From assembly GCA_903910385.1 (NCBI GenBank), contig CAIVZM010000037.1, positions 1 to 34,778 on the forward strand: DNA of 34,778 nt, written 5' to 3'. How positions within the stretch are numbered: position 1 is the stretch's first letter; every line of letters starts with the position of its first letter. The notes beneath the pieces were generated by a model. It had not been told where the DNA came from and did not search any database. It saw nothing but the letters and a program-made list of their open reading frames with translations. The position numbers were made by a program, and so were the translations under genes. Source of the DNA: an uncultured Armatimonadota bacterium. Its GTDB lineage: Bacteria > Armatimonadota > Armatimonadia > Armatimonadales > Armatimonadaceae. Positions 22,308 to 29,491 of the stretch are shown here, piece by piece.

Positions 22308-24686
22308 TCAGGTGACTTTTTCCAGCCGTGCGTACCCGGCGACCAATTTCTTGATTCCCACATTGGGAAACGCCACCTGCACCTGCGCCTCATCTCCCTG
22401 ACCGATGCAGGAAAGTACAGTGCCGGTTCCGAAGACGGCATGTTTCACCTTCTGCCCGGTTCGGAAAGGGGCATCTCCCACCGTCGGCGATTTGGGCGCT
22501 TCCGGCTTCGCCGTCATGTTCTGCATGGTGGTGGTCAGCCGCTGGGGGCTGGCGCTGGCGTTGCGCCATGTTCCGGCGCGAGCGGCATAGTCATCCTCCC
22601 GGTTCATAGCGCGGACGGCGCGGCGCGGCGGTTCCGCGTAATATTCGTTTGGAATTTCCCGGATAAAGCGCGACATGGGATTGAACTGTGTGTTCCCGAA
22701 CAGAGTGCGACGTGTCGCATAGGTCAGGTGTAAATCCTCCCGTGCGCGAGTGATGCCAACATAAGCGAGACGGCGCTCTTCCTCCATCTCTTTATCCGCC
22801 TGCAAGGCACGGAAATGAGGGAAAATGCCTTCCTCCATTCCTACCAGAAAAACGACCGGGAATTCCAGTCCCTTGGCGGCGTGCAGCGTCATCATTGTCA
22901 CGGCGTCAGCGTTTTCTTCCAGAGTATCAATATCCGCAATGAGGGCGGTCTGTTCAAGAAACGCGCTCAAGGTCGGGTCTTCGGTCGTATTCTCGAATTG
23001 TTGCGTAACGGTCAGGAGTTCCTTGACGTTTTCCGCTCGGGTCTGCGCTTCCACGGTCTTTTCCGCTTCCAGCGCACGCAAATAGCCGGTATGCTCCAGA
23101 ATTTCCTGCACGACTTGAGTGACAGTCAACTTCCCTGCCTCGACCCGCCCGCGCAACGAGGCGATAAGCGCAGCGAATTTCTCCACCTCTTTGCGGGTAG
23201 TCGCCTTGACCCCTTCGACCACTTTCAAGTCGGTAACAATGTCCCACAGAGTGACGCCGCGCATCACCGCCTGCTCTTCGATCTTGACCCATGTCCCTGC
23301 ACCGATTCCCCGCGCCGGGACATTGATTACCCGCCGCAAGGACACGGAGTCATAGGGATTATGCACCAGGCGAACATAAGACATGATGTCTTTGATTTCC
23401 TTACGTTCGTAGAAACGGACGCCCCCGATAATCCGATACGGGACCCGGAAATTAATAAAGACTTCTTCCAGAGCGCGAGACTGGGCATTGGTGCGGTAGA
23501 GGATCGCGAAATCGCGCCAGTTCCGCCCTGTTTTCGCCTTTCGCTCTCGAATCATCTCCGCGATATAAACGCCTTCCTCCTGTTCGTTCATCGCCTCATG
23601 CAAATGGACACCGTCGCCGGTCGCGTTTTCCGTCCAGAGACGCTTGTCCTTACGCCCTTTGTTGTTACGCACGACATGATACGCAGCATCGAGAATTGTC
23701 TGTGTCGAACGATAGTTCTGCTCCAGTTTTACAATCTTAGCTTGCGGGTTATCGCGCTCAAATTCCAGAATGAATCCAACATCCGCCCCGCGCCAGGAGT
23801 AAATAGATTGGTCATCGTCCCCTACGACACACAGATTACCCGTTCCCTGCGAAAGCAATCGGGTCAGCATATACTGGGCGTGATTTGTGTCCTGATATTC
23901 GTCCACTAGAACATGACGGAATTTGTTCTGATAGTATTCGCAGTCATCCTCACGTTCCCGTAAGATTCGCACGGCGTAACCGATTAGGTCATCAAAGTCG
24001 AGTGCACGGTTTAATTTGAGTTTTTCCTGATATAATGTGTATATCTTGGCGACTACGCTTTCAAATACGCCATGAAATCGCCGGGGGAAATCTTCAGGAG
24101 CGACTAATTGTTCTTTAGCGCGGGAAATGAACGATAAAACGGCTCGTGGCGCATATTGACGATCATCTAGATTGAGTTGCGATAGACATTCTTTAATAAG
24201 AGTTACTTGATCGCCGTCGTCATAGACGACAAAGTCGCGCGGCAGACCGATATGCTGGCCCCGTTCGCGTAATATCCGGGCGCAGGTCGCGTGGAATGTT
24301 CCGACCCATAACTCTTTGACTGCAGGTTCGCCCAGAAGCGTCGTCAGACGCTCTTTCATTTCGGATGCCGCCTTATTCGTAAAGGTGACCGCCAGAATAT
24401 TACGCGGGCGTACGCCGCGACGACCGATAAGATAGGCGATACGGTGCGTCAGAACCCGGGTCTTACCGGAGCCTGCGCCTGCAAAAATCAATAACGGACC
24501 TTCGCTGTGCACGACCGCTTCCTGTTGGGAAGTATTGAGGTTTTTCAGCAACGGATCATCGTCCGGCGGGATCAGGGGCGTATCCGCAGGCGTCATCATT
24601 GCTGACTGAAGCGCTCCTTTAAGAGGGCTATTTCGGGCAGGCGGAATATAATCTTCGGCGAATGGGTCGGTATCGGGGGCATCCAT
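22308..24686 (-). CDS. pcrA: UvrD/PcrA-type superfamily 1A DNA helicase
   Basis: This 792-residue 3'-5' helicase of repair and replication carries the Q motif (LNTSQQEAV) and Walker A (FAGAGSGKT, residues 68-76). It also has TFTNKAASEMKERL (Ia), LVDEYQDTN (II), GDDDQSIYSWRGA (III), LEQNYRST (IV), 'AVTMMTLHAAKGLEFPVVFL' (V) and YVGITRARE (VI). The C-terminal tail ends in a PcrA-type domain (KVKHAVFGTGTVL ... LEKVT) that contacts RNA polymerase in characterised PcrA. An N-terminal extension of about 45 residues (MDAPDTDPFAEDYIPPARNS) is variable; M30 or M31 are alternative starts. No Shine-Dalgarno precedes M1; TATAAT lies 6 nt before it. Confidence 0.95.
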   Translation of the reverse strand: MDAPDTDPFAEDYIPPARNSPLKGALQSAMMTPADTPLIPPDDDPLLKNLNTSQQEAVVHSEGPLLIFAGAGSGKTRVLTHRIAYLIGRRGVRPRNILAVTFTNKAASEMKERLTTLLGEPAVKELWVGTFHATCARILRERGQHIGLPRDFVVYDDGDQVTLIKECLSQLNLDDRQYAPRAVLSFISRAKEQLVAPEDFPRRFHGVFESVVAKIYTLYQEKLKLNRALDFDDLIGYAVRILREREDDCEYYQNKFRHVLVDEYQDTNHAQYMLTRLLSQGTGNLCVVGDDDQSIYSWRGADVGFILEFERDNPQAKIVKLEQNYRSTQTILDAAYHVVRNNKGRKDKRLWTENATGDGVHLHEAMNEQEEGVYIAEMIRERKAKTGRNWRDFAILYRTNAQSRALEEVFINFRVPYRIIGGVRFYERKEIKDIMSYVRLVHNPYDSVSLRRVINVPARGIGAGTWVKIEEQAVMRGVTLWDIVTDLKVVEGVKATTRKEVEKFAALIASLRGRVEAGKLTVTQVVQEILEHTGYLRALEAEKTVEAQTRAENVKELLTVTQQFENTTEDPTLSAFLEQTALIADIDTLEENADAVTMMTLHAAKGLEFPVVFLVGMEEGIFPHFRALQADKEMEEERRLAYVGITRAREDLHLTYATRRTLFGNTQFNPMSRFIREIPNEYYAEPPRRAVRAMNREDDYAARAGTWRNASASPQRLTTTMQNMTAKPEAPKSPTVGDAPFRTGQKVKHAVFGTGTVLSCIGQGDEAQVQVAFPNVGIKKLVAGYARLEKVT

Positions 24687-24698
24687 ACAAAGATTATA
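24687..24698 (-). promoter_or_regulatory. Consensus -10 abutting the pcrA start
   Basis: TATAAT (24698-24693 on the minus strand) ends 6 nt before the pcrA ATG at 24686. No TG extension, no good -35 and no Shine-Dalgarno are seen. The spacing fits transcription starting at the ATG. Confidence 0.5.
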
Positions 24699-24727
24699 AC
24701 GCGTTCCAGGATAAGCGGCGATATATT

Positions 24728-24765
24728 GCGCCAGATACCTCTGGCGCCCGTTCTACCAGAGGTAT
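24728..24765. other. Two mutually exclusive stem-loops between pcrA and arsR
   Basis: GCGCCAGA/TCTGGCGC (24728-24735 with 24740-24747) form a perfect 8-bp stem. ATACCTCTGG/CCAGAGGTAT (24735-24744 with 24756-24765) form a perfect 10-bp stem that uses the same bases. The second is followed on the plus strand by TTTTCCC. Only one can form at a time, as in attenuators, but no leader peptide or obvious transcript covers it. Confidence 0.4.
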
Positions 24766-24812
24766 TTTCCCGATCCCTTACCAGACGGGGATCATGCTCG
24801 TTGAGATCAGGC

Positions 24813-24844
24813 ATTCTGGAAATCGAAGGATCAAATTCCAGAAT
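24813..24844. repeat. 9-bp inverted repeat upstream of arsR
   Basis: ATTCTGGAA (24813-24821) and TTCCAGAAT (24836-24844) are perfect complements 14 nt apart, just before the first ArsR-type palindrome. It could be another protein site or a stem-loop. Confidence 0.4.
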
Positions 24845-24849
24845 TAAAC

Positions 24850-24869
24850 AATTTGACAATTGTCAAATT
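24850..24869. promoter_or_regulatory. Operator palindrome 1 of arsR
   Basis: AATTTGACAATTGTCAAATT is a perfect 20-bp palindrome centred about 51 bp upstream of the predicted start. An identical copy lies 69 bp downstream (centre to centre). The position and duplication suggest binding of the adjacent ArsR-type regulator. Confidence 0.7.
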
Positions 24870-24875
24870 ATACAC

Positions 24876-24904
24876 TTGACAATACATAACTTGCCGGATA
24901 CACT
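24876..24904 (+). promoter_or_regulatory. Promoter of the arsR-phoU operon
   Basis: TTGACA (24876-24881), a 17-nt spacer and TACACT (24899-24904) make a strong sigma70-type promoter, placed between the two palindromes. The -35 is itself part of a half-site TTGACAAT. The start is expected near 24911, about 66 nt before the arsR ATG. Confidence 0.75.
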
Positions 24905-24918
24905 TAAGTCTCAATGAT

Positions 24919-24938
24919 AATTTGACAATTGTCAAATT
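24919..24938. promoter_or_regulatory. Operator palindrome 2 of arsR
   Basis: This is an identical copy of the 20-bp palindrome at 24850-24869, centred about 18 bp after the predicted transcription start, where a bound dimer would block the polymerase. Confidence 0.7.
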
Positions 24939-24976
24939 GTCCAGAATACTGATTTGAATGAAAGGCGGAGCGGAGT

Positions 24977-25585
24977 ATGGCTAAATCGGAGCGGAAACAG
25001 GCGCAGGAACATGATGTCGCCTCCGAAAAACTGGCGGCGATGTTCAAAGCGCTGGGCGACCCGACACGACTGCGAATATTTGAATTCCTCCGCGCCAATA
25101 GCGGCGGACCGATCGAATTGAGCAAAAAAGGCGATGTCCGGTTGCTGAGCGAACGTAATGAGGGGGACTCCGATACGGGCATTACCGTCGGCGAGGTAGG
25201 TTTCCATGTGACGGGTGGTTCCAAAGACCCATCCACCATCTCACACCACCTGAAAGAATTACGGCAGGCGGCCTTGATCAGCATGGAGCGACAGGGCAAG
25301 CGTATGATCTGCGCGTTGCATCCGGACGCACTGAGCGTTTTACGTGATTTCTGTTGCACGGAACCGAACACTCAACCGGAGCAAGTGGTGGTGGAAAAGG
25401 CGTCGACGCGCCGCCCCCGACGTGTTAAAGATACCGAAATCGATGGGATGACCGAATTATCGGCATTATCAGCGCCTCTGAGCGAAACGTCGATGGAATC
25501 TGGTGCAGGGGTTGTTCAGGAAACGGTTCCTGGCGCCGTCAGCGTCGATACAACGCCTGCACGGAAAAAGAAAAAGAAAGAGTAA
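24977..25585 (+). CDS. ArsR-type winged-helix transcriptional regulator with linker insertion and basic tail
   Basis: The 202-residue protein has the ArsR pattern AAMFKALGDPTRLRIFEFLR at about 21-40. The recognition part ITVGEVGFHVTGGSKDPSTI, then SHHLKELRQAALISMERQGKRM, lies at about 70-112. About 30 residues inserted between them (SGGPIELSKKGDVRLLSERNE...) are unusual for ArsR. No classic metal-binding ELCVCDL motif is seen, though a CC pair occurs at RDFCCTE. The C-terminal 70 residues are low complexity and end in KKKKKE. The ATG is preceded by GGCGGAG. Two identical palindromes flank the promoter, so self-repression is likely. phoU follows at 5 nt. Confidence 0.88.
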   Translation: MAKSERKQAQEHDVASEKLAAMFKALGDPTRLRIFEFLRANSGGPIELSKKGDVRLLSERNEGDSDTGITVGEVGFHVTGGSKDPSTISHHLKELRQAALISMERQGKRMICALHPDALSVLRDFCCTEPNTQPEQVVVEKASTRRPRRVKDTEIDGMTELSALSAPLSETSMESGAGVVQETVPGAVSVDTTPARKKKKKE

Positions 25586-25590
25586 AGAAC

Positions 25591-25989
25591 ATGGTAGCGA
25601 CGCGAACGAAATTTGAGACGATGATGCAGAACCTTCGCGACGATCTGCTCCATATGGGATTCGAAGTGGAAGCCCTCTTGCAGGACGCCGTGGTTCTGCT
25701 AGCGCGTCCCCTGCCGGAAGCGGTGGAGGAAATTCTACGCCGGGATGACATTATCGATCTCGAGGCGACCCGTATCGAAGAACAGTGTTTACGGATTCTG
25801 ACGATGCAGCAACCCGTACTCGCTACGGACTTGCGAACGATCAGCATGTACTTGAAGGCTGCCAGCGATCTGGAGCGCATCGGAGACCATGCGGTCAATA
25901 TCGCTCGTACGGGAACGAAAATCGCCTCCGAGGGAGGCATTTATCGCCCGCTGGCCGATATTCCGCTACTGGCGGAAAGGCGGGGCTGA
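25591..25989 (+). CDS. phoU: PhoU, N-terminal half (reading frame broken)
   Basis: The 132-residue ORF contains the first PhoU three-helix repeat: 'TRTKFETMMQNLRDDLLHMG' FEVEALLQDAV, IIDLEATRIEEQCLRIL and DLRTISMYLKAASDLERIGDHAVNIA. It then ends early at ADIPLLAERRG and TGA. The natural continuation is in the -1 frame, so the full-length gene (25591-26285, about 231 aa) is split. PhoU proteins regulate phosphate uptake and signalling through PstSCAB/PhoR and bind metals via E/DxxxD motifs. Here it follows an ArsR-type gene, and no pst genes are in the window. Either a real frameshift, translational recoding or an assembly indel explains the break. Confidence 0.85.
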   Translation: MVATRTKFETMMQNLRDDLLHMGFEVEALLQDAVVLLARPLPEAVEEILRRDDIIDLEATRIEEQCLRILTMQQPVLATDLRTISMYLKAASDLERIGDHAVNIARTGTKIASEGGIYRPLADIPLLAERRG

Positions 25990-26285
25990 TGGTGCATGAT
26001 GCGCTCGAAGCGATCATACGGCATGATGTCCAATGTGCGGAAGCGGTGATCGCGGCGGATGACGAAGTGGATGCATTGTACCGTCGTATGCGTCGGGATT
26101 TACAACAGGCAATGTTGCAGGAGCCGTCCAACATCGTCCCGGCATCCCATCTGATGTTCGTCGTCCATTATCTGGAGCGGATTGGCGACCATAGCGCAGG
26201 CATTGCAGAGCGTGTCCTTTATCGGGAAACCGGCGATTTGCGACATCTTTCCATGTCCAGCGGCAGTCATGCTATCGCTGCTTAG
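25989..26285 (+). CDS. phoU: PhoU, C-terminal half
   Basis: The second PhoU repeat reads 'MVHDALEAIIRHDVQCAEAV' IAADDEVDALYRRMRRDLQQAML, then HLMFVVHYLERIGDHSAGIAERVLY. The first codon listed is an ATG sharing a base with the upstream stop (TGATG), so termination-reinitiation could make it as a separate polypeptide. GAAAGG and GGGG lie a few bases before. Alternatively a -1 slip at the AGG codon would fuse the halves exactly as ...AERAGLMVHD.... It could equally be a remnant of a broken gene. Confidence 0.8.
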   Translation: MVHDALEAIIRHDVQCAEAVIAADDEVDALYRRMRRDLQQAMLQEPSNIVPASHLMFVVHYLERIGDHSAGIAERVLYRETGDLRHLSMSSGSHAIAA

Positions 26286-26304
26286 GCGAATCCATAACTC
26301 TACC

Positions 26305-26360
26305 GCCTGTGACGGATCAAGGGAAGCGCAATGACGCCCTTCCCTCGATCTATCACAGGC
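26305..26360. terminator. Long stem-loop between phoU and the RND pump gene
   Basis: The arms GCCTGTGAcgGATCaAGGGA (26305-26324) and TCCCTcGATCtaTCACAGGC (26341-26360) pair over about 20 positions with a few mismatches, between two converging genes. TATTTATTG follows on the plus side. It is probably a two-way terminator. Confidence 0.65.
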
Positions 26361-26384
26361 TATTTATTGTGCATCCGTAGTCTG

Positions 26385-29300
26385 TTATTCCTCTCCGCCC
26401 TCCTTCTCGAATTGTGCATACAGGGCGGGCAGGACGAGCAATGTCAACAGGGTGGACGAAAAGATTCCGCCAATAACGACGGTCGCAAGAGGACGTTGCA
26501 CCTCCGCTCCCACGCCGGACGAAACAGCCATCGGGATAAAACCGAGTGATGCCACCAGAGCGGTCATCAGGACAGGACGTAAACGTGAATGCGCTCCTTC
26601 CCGCACCGCTTCCCTGACGGTTTTTCCTTCCCGGCGTAAATGGTTGATCGCGGAAACCAGAACCAGTCCGTTCAGGACCGCGACCCCGAATAATGCAATG
26701 AACCCCACTCCCGCCGAAATCGAAAAGGGCATCCCCCGTAGGAAGAGCGCCAGAACGCCCCCAGTCACCGCCAGAGGAATCCCGGTGTAAATGATTCCCG
26801 CCTGCCGCACCGAGCCGAACGATAGCAACAGCAATAGAAAGATGAGCGCCAGAGCCAGAGGCGTGACGATCAGTAACCGTGTCTGCGCCGATTGCAGGTT
26901 TTCAAATTGCCCGCCCCATTCGATGCGATATCCCGCCGGAAGCTTGACGCCCTGCTCAATCGCCGTTCGCCCTTCCACAACGAACCCGGCAAGGTCACGC
27001 CCGCGAACATTCGCCTGCACGACAATGCGACGGCTACCCGATTCACGGCTGATTTGCGCCGGAGCGTTACGCAATTCGACCCGCGCCAGCGCAATCAGCG
27101 GTACAGCCACACCGTTGGGGGCGGTGACGCGCAACTCACGAATCTGATCGATATCGTTGCGCCTGCTCTCCGGAAGCTTGATGACAATGGCGAAGCGTCG
27201 GTTGGTCTCCACCACCTGCCCTACTTTCTTCCCGCCAATCAAGGATTCGATGATTTCCTGTATCTCCTCCACATTGACGCCATAACGAGCGGCGGCGGCG
27301 CGATCTATCGCGATTTCCAACGTGGGAAATCCCGTTACCTGTTCCATTGAAATATCGTCCGCTCCCCGAATTCCCCGCAGGAGGCTCTGGACTTTCTTGC
27401 CCAGAGTCGCCAGCGTTTCCAGATCGTCGCCATATATTTTCACCGCGACATCCGCCTTGACGCCGGAAATCAATTCATCCGTCCGCAGTTTGATCGGTTG
27501 ACTGAAGTTGTACGCTTGCCCCGGCGCATCGCTCTCCAGTTTCGCCTTCATCTCCGCAATCAGTTTCGCTTTGGTCAGACCGGGACGCCACTTCTCATGC
27601 TCCTTCAAAGTAATGATCATATCGGCGAAGGACGGTGGCATCGGGTCGGTCGCTACTTCCGCGCTACCAATTCGGGAAAAGACATCTATTACCTCCGGGA
27701 AACTCTTGAGCGTATTTTCCGCATTCGCAACCGCCCGGACCGAATGATCCACTGACACTCCCGTAGGACGAACCGCCTGAATCGCGATCGAACCTTCATC
27801 CAGTTCGGGAATAAACTCGGCGCCCAGTCGTGTAAACAGTCCCACACAAACCGCGAAAAAGACAGCGACGCCCGCCATCACAACGAAACGCCGTCGCAAC
27901 GCCCACTCCAGCAGGGGATGGTACAGACGCTCCGCGAACGCCATCACAACATTCTTACTTTCCCGCGTATCTCTCGAAAGTAACAGGCTACAGAGCGTCG
28001 GAATCAGGGTCAATGTCAGGATCAACGCCCCGAATAACGCCAGGACGACCGTATACGCTATGGGACGGAACATCTTGCCCTCGATCCCTGTGAGCGTCAT
28101 TATGGGCAGGTACACCATAATGATGATCACTACTCCAAAAGTAATGGGACTTCCCACTTCACGGGACGACATTAAGACATTCTCTACAACCTCCTTTCGC
28201 GTCAAGGTGCGTCCCAAACGTTCGCGCATTTCGGAGAGTCGCCGAACGGAGTTTTCCACAAGAACTACTGCGCCATCCACGATAATGCCGAAATCTATCG
28301 CCCCAAGGGAAAGCAGATTTGCGGAAATACCGTACCGCTCCATTCCGATGAGCGCGAAAAGCATGGCAAGGGGAATTGTCAATGCCACGATCATCGCCCC
28401 TTGCCAGTTACCCAGCAGGAGCAGCAGGGCGGCGATCACGAGCAATCCCCCTTCCCACAGATTCCGCTTCACCGTGTTGATCGTCTTTTCGACCAGTTCC
28501 GTACGGTTATATACGGTGGTCAGGGAAACATCGGGCGGCAGGGATTTCCGTATCTCCTGAACGCGTTTGTCGGTCGCCTGCGAAACGGTGCGACTGTTCG
28601 CGCCTTTGAGCATCATGACGATACCGAGAATGGATTCACGGCCATTATGCGTCGCCGCGCCGCGCCGCAGAGAGTTTCCACCCTCGATGACCATCGCCAC
28701 ATCACGAACAAAGATCGGGGAGCCTTTCTCCGCCGAGAGGACAATCGTTTCTATATCTTCCTTGCTCTGTACCGCGCCGACGCCGCGCACCAGTATTTGC
28801 TCCGCTCCCTTGAGGATATATCCCCCGCCCGCATTGGCGTTATTCGCGCCGACTGCATGGATCACTTCGCGAACGCTGATCCCCCGGGCGAGCAGTTTGT
28901 CCGGGTCTATTTCGATCTGGAATTGCTTTTCGTAACCACCCTGACTATTGACTTCAGCGACTCCGGGAACCGTTCGGAGAGCAGGCTTGACCACATAATC
29001 CTGTAAGGTGCGCAGTTCAGTCCCATCTTTTGTCGGCGAATCCAGCGTGAATTGGTAGATTTCTCCCAATCCGGTCGAGACAGGCGATAATTCCGGCGTC
29101 TCCGCTTGCGCAGGCATTTCCTCCCGCACCGATTGCAGGCGCTCGGACACCAGTTGGCGGGCGAAATAAACATTGACGTTTTCCGCAAAGACGATAGTCA
29201 CCTGCGATAGACCATACTGCGAGATAGAACGAACTTCCGTCACATCGGGCAAGCCTCCCAGTGATACTTCAAGCGGGAAGGTGATCAATCGCTCGACCTC

Positions 29301-29477
29301 TACAGGAGCCATCCCCGGCGCGGATGTATTGATCTGCACCTGATTGTTCGTGACATCCGGCAGAGCATCAATGGGCAATCGCTGAAACGCTAGCGCTCCG
29401 AAAATCGCCAGCACGAGCGCACCGACAATCACCAGAAGCCGCTGACGTAACGAGAATTCGATAATCCGCTCAATCAT
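26385..29477 (-). CDS. Heavy-metal efflux RND transporter (CzcA/CusA family)
   Basis: The 1030-residue inner-membrane pump starts with MIERIIEFSLRQRLLVIVGA and ends just after the last membrane helix, and shows the twelve-helix RND layout. The periplasmic motif PDVTNNQVQINTSAPGMAPVEVE and 'QYGLSQVTIVF' are typical of metal RND pumps. In the fourth helix GAIDFGIIVDGAVVLVEN carries the D, D and E expected for the HME1 group (DFG...DGA...EN), which exports Zn, Co, Cd or Ni. This differs from the Cu/Ag type; the substrate is inferred. AAGGAG lies 6 nt before the ATG. It follows the adaptor gene by 14 nt. No outer-membrane channel gene is in the window. Confidence 0.94.
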   Translation of the reverse strand: MIERIIEFSLRQRLLVIVGALVLAIFGALAFQRLPIDALPDVTNNQVQINTSAPGMAPVEVERLITFPLEVSLGGLPDVTEVRSISQYGLSQVTIVFAENVNVYFARQLVSERLQSVREEMPAQAETPELSPVSTGLGEIYQFTLDSPTKDGTELRTLQDYVVKPALRTVPGVAEVNSQGGYEKQFQIEIDPDKLLARGISVREVIHAVGANNANAGGGYILKGAEQILVRGVGAVQSKEDIETIVLSAEKGSPIFVRDVAMVIEGGNSLRRGAATHNGRESILGIVMMLKGANSRTVSQATDKRVQEIRKSLPPDVSLTTVYNRTELVEKTINTVKRNLWEGGLLVIAALLLLLGNWQGAMIVALTIPLAMLFALIGMERYGISANLLSLGAIDFGIIVDGAVVLVENSVRRLSEMRERLGRTLTRKEVVENVLMSSREVGSPITFGVVIIIMVYLPIMTLTGIEGKMFRPIAYTVVLALFGALILTLTLIPTLCSLLLSRDTRESKNVVMAFAERLYHPLLEWALRRRFVVMAGVAVFFAVCVGLFTRLGAEFIPELDEGSIAIQAVRPTGVSVDHSVRAVANAENTLKSFPEVIDVFSRIGSAEVATDPMPPSFADMIITLKEHEKWRPGLTKAKLIAEMKAKLESDAPGQAYNFSQPIKLRTDELISGVKADVAVKIYGDDLETLATLGKKVQSLLRGIRGADDISMEQVTGFPTLEIAIDRAAAARYGVNVEEIQEIIESLIGGKKVGQVVETNRRFAIVIKLPESRRNDIDQIRELRVTAPNGVAVPLIALARVELRNAPAQISRESGSRRIVVQANVRGRDLAGFVVEGRTAIEQGVKLPAGYRIEWGGQFENLQSAQTRLLIVTPLALALIFLLLLLSFGSVRQAGIIYTGIPLAVTGGVLALFLRGMPFSISAGVGFIALFGVAVLNGLVLVSAINHLRREGKTVREAVREGAHSRLRPVLMTALVASLGFIPMAVSSGVGAEVQRPLATVVIGGIFSSTLLTLLVLPALYAQFEKEGGEE

Positions 29478-29491
29478 CCCTGACTCCTTTT

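Noticed and set aside
22815-23909. 364-codon plus-strand ORF
   Set aside because: It lies entirely antisense to pcrA, has no recognisable motifs, and pcrA has all helicase motifs in the opposite strand.
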